Assembly: GCF_000328475.2 (NCBI RefSeq)
Contig: NC_026479.1
Location: forward strand, 1,116,001-1,180,000
Origin: Mycosarcoma maydis
Taxonomy: Eukaryota > Basidiomycota > Ustilaginomycetes > Ustilaginales
Direction of reading: 5' to 3'
DNA length: 64,000 bases
Shown here one piece after another: positions 58,509 to 64,000 of this stretch. Each line of letters starts with the position of its first letter. Position 1 is the first letter of the stretch. The position numbers and the translations under genes are program-made. The notes beneath the pieces were generated by a model, which was given only the letters and a program-made list of their open reading frames with translations, was not told the origin of the DNA and did not search any database.

Positions 58509-60866
58509 TCAAAATGCCTCCCACTTCTGCTTACCGAGCGAAATGAGTCTGTTGAACACTTCGTCCCTCCTACCCATCGCGGTCAACTTGTACACGTTAT
58601 CCTGCTTATCCACAATCTCAATACCATCTGCAACTTCGCCACCCAAGGCCCAACCTACGACGAGCTTGCCCTTCCAGCCCAGTCCACCAACCTTGTGAAT
58701 CTCCTTGATCTCATCGATAGCGATGGAGAAAGCAGCTCCCTTTTGCTGCACCAACCTCTGCGCCGTTTCGGCGGCACTTGTGACTGAGCTGCCTTTGGTA
58801 GCAGCAGCAGCAGCAGCGTGCACGGGGCTGGCGTTTCCTTTGCGTTCGAAAGCGACATTGGGCGTGGCAGCGGTGGTGAGGATGTAGATGTGGCCTTTCT
58901 TGCCTTTGTACCTCGCTTGGAAGCGCACGGGACCGTCCGAGGCATATTTTTTCGACGCTTCTTCCGACTGAACTACGCCGAGCTTGGTTTTGGCGTGCAT
59001 GGATTGGATCGTGGTTGCTTTAACGCGGTTGACCCCGAGTGCCGTTTCGACGCCGACTTTGGTGACGCCTTTGAGGATACCAAGTACTTTGTTGCTCTTC
59101 TTGCCCGCATTGGGATCGGTGGCAGATGCATCTTCTCCCTCAGGTCGGCTCGACACGTCATCAGCTTGCGCATCGGCGAGCTGCTCTGCGTACTCGAGCG
59201 GGAGATCTGGGTGTTCGGCCATGTCGGACCCGTGCAGCGCAGTAGGTGGTGGAGCTACCACCGCGGGCGGCGGAGGTGGAAGCGGAGACTTGTTGGCCTC
59301 TCCAATCCTCAGAAGCGTCACTGTGAGCTGTGCATTCGTAGGCACGCCGCGAAGCAAGTAGTAGCGTAGCTCGACGTACTTTTTCCAATCCGGAATATTG
59401 CGATCCAACCAAACGATAACTTGTGGGAATTTGACCCGGTCGATCAGAGGCTGGCCAAACAGCGCGAAGCCCATACCGAATGTCGTGCCCTTGTAGATCA
59501 TCGTTTCGTTGACGTAGAACGAAGCCAACAACAGAGGCACAATAGCACCAGCGAGTCGAGCGCGTGGCATCCATCGTGAAAAAGGAGGCGTGGGAGAGAG
59601 CGCGTTTCCAAATCTCTCAAAGTCATCGCAGATGTTGTTGAGGATGTGCATAAACGGTGCAAGGCTGGCAAAGATTGCTTCCTCCATGGGCTTTTTGGTG
59701 TGATCGCCTTTGTCCGGGTTGCCTGCCTTTTCTCCTGCCGCCTTGCTCTGCGCAGCCTGTGAGAGAGCGGCGATATTGGTCGGGTCCGGGATCCTGTCCT
59801 CGGCATCCATTTTGGGCTTCTTCGAGGTCGATTTCGAAGTTTCGTCGCTAGAGTCACTATCCTCTCCATCACTGTCGGCCTGTGTGGAAGAACCGACGCC
59901 TTGGTTGGACGACTTTCCCGCAGCAGTGCTGAGTGCAACCGAGCCGAGCGCACCGACAAAGTTGGACGCTTCCTGTTCGACCGCTTCTCCCTCAAAGCTC
60001 TCTGCAGCACCGGTCAAGCTGTCTTTGCTACCGAGGTGACCAGCCAACGGTACCTTGGCCTGACCCGTCTTGGGATCAATAGCAGACAGCGGAGCTGAGG
60101 GAAAGAGGGTCAATCTGGCACGTGGTGACACAACAAGCACCAAGAGCAAAAGTAACGTTGAAGGAACCAGGAGATCAAAGAACCAAGCAGCAGCGTAGGC
60201 CACCATGAACCCAGCGGTTCTTTTTGGCTCGGACCAAGAACGAAGACGTGCAACGTGCTGGACAAAAGCCACAGTGCTGACTACGACGGTGACGTAGACA
60301 CGTTCAAAGGTAGCCTTGAGCTTGTCCGGTTGGAATTCCTCCTTGTTGCTGATGTACATGTCAAAGTCCTTGTTGGTGGTGTCTTGGATTGCTTTGACGC
60401 GGTACGTCTGCTTGTTGAATCGGCGCACCAACAACCAGAGCGATTCATTCTTCATGCCGTGAAGCACTGGGATAGGCACGGTCGGCTCGCTGCTCCATCC
60501 CAAGTCGTCGAGCTCGGGCTCAATAGCACGATTGGGGTCTCCTGGTGCGGGAGCTGGCACCTCCTGTTGCGTTCCGGCTAGCTCAGTAATCCGTTCCGGC
60601 GCGACTTTGGCTTTGGGCACTTTGTGGAGATGCGCTTCGTGGTCGAGAGCAGCCTCAGCAGGAGAGATGTCGTTCTTTTCTGCAAAGCGACCAGCTTCTT
60701 CTTTTTGAGCTTGACTGGATTTGAGTCTGGAGGGATCATCTGCGACAGGCTCTGCCGGGTCGGTTGGCTGCATCGTAGCAGCCGCAACGGCGGGTGCAGC
60801 GGTGCTTGCGGCCACCTGATCCGGATCCAGCACGGGAGCAATTTTGGGATCAGAGGAAGAGGGCAT
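58509..60866 (-). CDS. DUF3292-type membrane protein with C-terminal GRAM-like region
   Basis: The product has 785 residues from ATG 60866. Residues 1-160 are Ala/Pro/Glu-rich and disordered. A conserved-looking segment follows, LHGMKNESLWLLVRRFNKQTYRVKAI. Hydrophobic stretches lie at about 187-208 (VYVTVVVSTVAFVQHVARL), 218-248 (AAAWFFDLLVPSTLLLLLVLVV) and near 440-475 (LAGAIVPLLLASFYVNE). Between them is a Ser/Asp/Glu-rich loop. Residues from about 643 to the end look like a GRAM/PH fold (RYKGKKGHIYILTTAA, IDEIKEIHKVGGLGWKGKLVVGW, DEVFNRLISLGKQKW). The family is fungal and uncharacterised (DUF3292, recalled, not checked). A membrane-contact or lipid-binding role is a guess from the GRAM-like end. 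The 3' end is 110 bases from ORC5. Confidence 0.82.
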   Translation of the reverse strand: MPSSSDPKIAPVLDPDQVAASTAAPAVAAATMQPTDPAEPVADDPSRLKSSQAQKEEAGRFAEKNDISPAEAALDHEAHLHKVPKAKVAPERITELAGTQQEVPAPAPGDPNRAIEPELDDLGWSSEPTVPIPVLHGMKNESLWLLVRRFNKQTYRVKAIQDTTNKDFDMYISNKEEFQPDKLKATFERVYVTVVVSTVAFVQHVARLRSWSEPKRTAGFMVAYAAAWFFDLLVPSTLLLLLVLVVSPRARLTLFPSAPLSAIDPKTGQAKVPLAGHLGSKDSLTGAAESFEGEAVEQEASNFVGALGSVALSTAAGKSSNQGVGSSTQADSDGEDSDSSDETSKSTSKKPKMDAEDRIPDPTNIAALSQAAQSKAAGEKAGNPDKGDHTKKPMEEAIFASLAPFMHILNNICDDFERFGNALSPTPPFSRWMPRARLAGAIVPLLLASFYVNETMIYKGTTFGMGFALFGQPLIDRVKFPQVIVWLDRNIPDWKKYVELRYYLLRGVPTNAQLTVTLLRIGEANKSPLPPPPPAVVAPPPTALHGSDMAEHPDLPLEYAEQLADAQADDVSSRPEGEDASATDPNAGKKSNKVLGILKGVTKVGVETALGVNRVKATTIQSMHAKTKLGVVQSEEASKKYASDGPVRFQARYKGKKGHIYILTTAATPNVAFERKGNASPVHAAAAAATKGSSVTSAAETAQRLVQQKGAAFSIAIDEIKEIHKVGGLGWKGKLVVGWALGGEVADGIEIVDKQDNVYKLTAMGRRDEVFNRLISLGKQKWEAF

Positions 60867-62246
60867 CTTGTCGTGGGCTACGTGCGAAGCGAGGGTCTCC
60901 TCTCGATAGCAAGTGATCTGAACAACAAGGTATGGATGATGGTAAAGACGGTCAAGGTGGAGATGGAGAACTAAACAGAATGGGAATCGTTTAGATCTGC
61001 TTATCGCTCAGGAGAGAATGACAGCGATACAAGTCAAAGGTTCAGCCATGTAAGCGAGCAAGGGTGGAAGACACTTGACTGAAGAATCAGCACGGAAAAG
61101 GGTACAAGCAAGCCCGACGCCACGATGTAATCGAGCCGCATTTGCCCAGATGAAAAAGATCCCGACGTGCGAAGCTTGGCGGAATGTTCATCGAGGGCCT
61201 GTGAGCGTCAGCAACATTCACGATTCGTGATTCTAGATAACCTAGCTAGGTAGAGCGGAACAGGGTTTCGAGACCCTTAACTTCGGTGTGCTTTCATCTT
61301 TCTATCCTGGCTCTGAAGATCGTCGGCATCGTTTTACCGCCAAGTTTTTGACAACCCATCATCATCAGGCGTCATGGTGCATGAGCTGATAAAAGGTCTG
61401 CGAACGTAGTATTTTGACGCTTCACTTGGCAAATTGAAAATACGGCGTAACATTTTTGGGGGTGTTCCATCGTGCATGTTTGTGTTCTTATGTCTCTCTC
61501 ACGTCCATGCACGATGTGCCAGTCGTGAGTATCCCCACGCGACGAGCTGTGGTCACTGCAGCTTTTCTGAATATACGGGGAAAGCTGAGGACCAAGTCGG
61601 GAATATCATGAGTCGTGAGTTGTGAGTGACTGAGATTCCTGTTTACAATCCAAACTTAGCATGCACGGTCCAGAAGCCAAAACTCGATGCTAAGTTGAGC
61701 TTGGGGGGCGGAGCTTCTGCACAAGACTCGACGGCTGAGTCACTCTGGTCAGTCGTGAGTCTGGCTGGAATTTGGTTCAGTCGGGGCGGTTTGGTGAATG
61801 GGAACCACTCACACTTGTGACTTGCAAGCGTGTTGGATACAGTAGGTGAAATGGAATCGTGATTGCCTCCGCATCGACCGGCAATTGCGGTTACTCGATA
61901 TGCCGATCGAATGAGAAGGGGGTCGGAAGCGTTGTCCGTCGCATATCACACTCACGGCTATTCGCCAACGTTCTAAGTTAATGGAAATTCTTGCGTGACT
62001 CTGGAGCTGTCAAACATGAAAAATTGTGAGGGGTATGGTGTTCTTTTCCTGGGGTTAGGGTATTTGCCCCACATGGTCTGTCACTCTGTGACTGATCCGT
62101 GCGGCTTGCCCACAGTCGCGAATGTGTGTCCTTCCGCCTTGAAGAAGAGATCTTGTCTCGACTCTCGCTTCGTGTCAAAGTTCACTCTTGTCCACCATCT
62201 TTGTTCACTTGTCCTTTCCCTTGCTCTGGATGGATCGACGAAGAAA
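60867..62246. other. Intergenic region upstream of the arylesterase-like gene
   Basis: 1,380 bases between divergent genes. The 17-mer quasi-palindrome ATTCACGATTCGTGATT is at 61216-61232, and further heptamer-family pieces are near 61857. A frame continues upstream of 62247 but its earlier Met codons lie in unconserved sequence. No other gene seen. Confidence 0.55.
61216..61232. repeat. 17-bp quasi-palindrome of the heptamer family
   Basis: Identical to the copy at 34792-34808; CACGA-T-TCGTG is the inverted repeat core. Confidence 0.85.
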
Positions 62247-63449
62247 ATGCCGAGCCTGCTCACTTATGTTGGAATCCCCATCGCCCTTGCGGCTTTGGCC
62301 TACCAGTTCTTGTCCGGACCTGGTAGCAAAGCTCATGATGTATTTGGTCTAGGCCGTCAATTCAACTACACCTCTCACACCTGCACAAAGATCCCGGAAC
62401 TCGAAGCATGCGAAGACATGTGGCTCCACCGTCCGTCTGGCTTGCTCTACCTGGCATGTTCCGACATTCGCGGTCGACTTGCTTGGACCCCGGCGATTGA
62501 TAACCTTGATGTCTCTGGCCGTCCCAATAACGACTACGTTGCTATTCTCGACACCAAAGCGACGGGACCTATCGCAAAGAGGATCACCAAAGTCAAGCCG
62601 ACTTCGTTCAGTGGAACGCTCAACTTGCATGGAATTTCTGTGTACGAAGTACCTGCTAAATCGTCGGAACTCAAGCCGACGTTGAGGATCTTTTTGAACA
62701 ATCACCGACCACCTATCGATCCGGTTTCTAAGACCGTCATGGACGCATCCAAGGTTGGCGCCAACTCGACATTTGAGCTGTTCGAGGCTACGTTGGGCGA
62801 ATCGAGAATGCGACACATCCGTACCTATGTTGGCGATGCTATTCGTACACCCAACCGTCCTGCTGCGGTAGGACCGGACAGTTTCGTGTTTACCAACGAT
62901 CATCGTGTCAAAACGGGAGCTAGTCGATTGCTTGATTTCTTCGTACCTCGAAGCGATCTTGGCTTCTGCGACACCTCGGGTTGCAAGATCGCTGCTCCCG
63001 GTCCGTACCCTTATCCGAACGGAGTCGTGAGGTCGTCCAAACATCCAAACCGATTCTACGTGCCCGCTTCGGCCGATTCCAACATCCGCGTATTCGAACT
63101 TCAATCCGATAACTCGTTGACTCTGGTCGACGTCATCCACACCGGCTACCCCGCAGACAACCTGACTGTCGACGAACAAGACAACATCTACGCAGCGTGC
63201 TTCCCCAACGTCCCCAAACTCCTCGCCAAATTCAAAGATCCTTACAACAAACACAGCCCAAGCACCGTATTGAAGATCAGCAAGAACACGGGACAGGACG
63301 CCTTCTATGGCAAAAAGTGGAGCGTGCAAAAACTGCTCGAGGACGATGGATCTGGTATGAGCGGCGCTACTACCGCCTTGTGGGACCAAGACAACCAAGG
63401 CCTCTGGCTCGGTGGCGTTTCGAGCATCACCAGCTTTTGCAAGCTCTAA
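62247..63449 (+). CDS. Paraoxonase/arylesterase-like calcium-dependent hydrolase
   Basis: The 400-residue product starts at ATG 62247, followed at once by a hydrophobic anchor (LLTYVGIPIALAALAYQF), as in paraoxonases, which keep an uncleaved N-terminal signal. Then come ELEACEDMWLHRPSGLLYLACSD, LNLHGISVY, FVFTNDHRVKTG, a YPNGVVRSSKHPNRFYVP segment and YPADNLTVDEQDNIYAACFPN. These are the repeated blocks of the six-bladed beta-propeller with the Glu, Asn and Asp ligands of the calcium site. Such enzymes hydrolyse aryl esters, lactones or related compounds, and the true fungal substrate is unknown. Secretory pathway or membrane-anchored location is inferred from the anchor. Convergent with the partial protease gene, 321 bases away. 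Confidence 0.88.
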   Translation: MPSLLTYVGIPIALAALAYQFLSGPGSKAHDVFGLGRQFNYTSHTCTKIPELEACEDMWLHRPSGLLYLACSDIRGRLAWTPAIDNLDVSGRPNNDYVAILDTKATGPIAKRITKVKPTSFSGTLNLHGISVYEVPAKSSELKPTLRIFLNNHRPPIDPVSKTVMDASKVGANSTFELFEATLGESRMRHIRTYVGDAIRTPNRPAAVGPDSFVFTNDHRVKTGASRLLDFFVPRSDLGFCDTSGCKIAAPGPYPYPNGVVRSSKHPNRFYVPASADSNIRVFELQSDNSLTLVDVIHTGYPADNLTVDEQDNIYAACFPNVPKLLAKFKDPYNKHSPSTVLKISKNTGQDAFYGKKWSVQKLLEDDGSGMSGATTALWDQDNQGLWLGGVSSITSFCKL

Positions 63450-63770
63450 TCGTGAATCATGCTCATCTTTTCACGTCAAGCTAATTCAAGCCTCTGCCCT
63501 GCGTCGCATTCGTCATCTCACCTTGTTGAACTTCGCCCTCCTGTGCCTTGTACTCTGTACTCTTTTTGTACATCCTCGGCCTTGGCCAGTCTCTCGAATT
63601 CCGGATCGAAACAAGCGTCTGCGTTCACGGTTGTACATCCCGCATTCACGTTTGCAGTGTGAATGCAGCAGCTGAGCTTAATAGACTGAATGGACAAGAC
63701 TACCTCGTGTTTCTCGTGGTTGTGCTGAGGGATGAAAGACGAAAGCTGAAAGTTGAAAGCTTCACACACA
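63450..63770. other. Convergent intergenic spacer
   Basis: 321 bases between the 3' ends of the arylesterase-like gene and the partial protease gene; a heptamer-like AATCGTGAATC lies just after the arylesterase stop. No gene seen. Confidence 0.6.
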
Positions 63771-64000
63771 TCAATTCTTCCTGCCCAGTCCAGGAAGCGC
63801 AAAGAACTCGAAAACCTTCTCGGCAGGCACAGCATCACCTCTACGCCCCTCTAGTGCGCTCATCTTGTGTCCCCTGACAATGCCCACTACGCTGCCTGTC
63901 TCTACGTCCACCACGGGCCCACCAGACGATCCCGGCGGGGGAAAGTTGGGTAGGGGCTTGCGCGTCTGGCTCTGTATCACCTCAGTTCGCGCTTTCGACG
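63771..64000 (-). CDS. Trypsin-like serine protease, 3' end (cut by window edge)
   Basis: The reading frame is open to the window edge (position 64000) and ends at the stop at 63771, so only the last 75 or so residues are present. GSSGGPVVDVETGSVVGIVRG carries the serine nucleophile of a trypsin/DegP-type (S1-like) protease in GSSGGPV. The tail ends LPGLGRKN. The catalytic His and Asp, domain order and any signal lie outside the window. The GTG at 63980 is not a start; the frame runs through it from further upstream. The family cannot be refined (HtrA-like or other). Confidence 0.75.
   Translation of the reverse strand, partial: SKARTEVIQSQTRKPLPNFPPPGSSGGPVVDVETGSVVGIVRGHKMSALEGRRGDAVPAEKVFEFFALPGLGRKN

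Overview
The window is nuclear DNA of a basidiomycete fungus. Gene content (complex II, Elongator, spliceosome, CK2, RSC/SWI-SNF, ORC), very few introns, long uninterrupted ORFs and a GC-rich coding style fit the smut fungi (Ustilaginales). The many intergenic copies of AATCACG/AATCGTG heptamers and the overall layout suggest Ustilago maydis or a close relative; this species call is inference, not a database match. Start codons were chosen as the first sensible ATG, because several of the longest open frames begin at TTG or GTG.

Layout, left to right. 0-4 kb: SDH1 (-) divergent from KTI12 (+). 4-14 kb: PRP5 helicase (-), TRF4-type poly(A) polymerase (+), an unrecognised acidic protein (-) and mitochondrial Phe-tRNA synthetase (+). 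14.7-21.6 kb: a 2,284-residue DOCK-type GTPase exchange factor. 21.6-25.3 kb: no gene seen. 25-32.5 kb: a Ser/Arg-rich disordered protein, an intron-containing tRNA-Lys(CUU), CK2 alpha and a multi-pass membrane protein. 32.5-35.8 kb: no gene seen. 35.8-44.9 kb: a three-RRM protein, an SNF2-family remodeller, spliced RPC19 and a spliced small protein with a TFIIS central domain. 46-51.3 kb: a DUF218-like protein, a universal stress protein and an ING/PHD protein. 52.4-53.6 kb: eEF1B, with a U18-type box C/D snoRNA in its intron. 53.8-64 kb: an ATP-dependent DNA ligase with a presequence-like N-terminus, ORC5, a DUF3292/GRAM-like membrane protein, an arylesterase-like protein and the 3' end of a trypsin-like protease.

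The genes are mostly unrelated housekeeping functions arranged as divergent and convergent pairs. There are no operons, and no transposon or secondary-metabolite cluster was seen. Functional themes that recur by chance or neighbourhood are RNA processing and transcription (PRP5, TRF4, RRM protein, RPC19, TFIIS-like), chromatin (SNF2-type, ING), translation (KTI12 for tRNA modification, MSF1, eEF1B, U18 for rRNA methylation) and DNA replication or repair (ORC5, DNA ligase).

The strongest non-ORF discoveries are the U18 snoRNA inside the eEF1B intron, the same host gene as in budding yeast; the tRNA-Lys intron; the reconstructed intron of the TFIIS-domain gene; and the dispersed intergenic heptamer/palindrome family. 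Functional calls rest on motifs read by eye; no similarity search was run.
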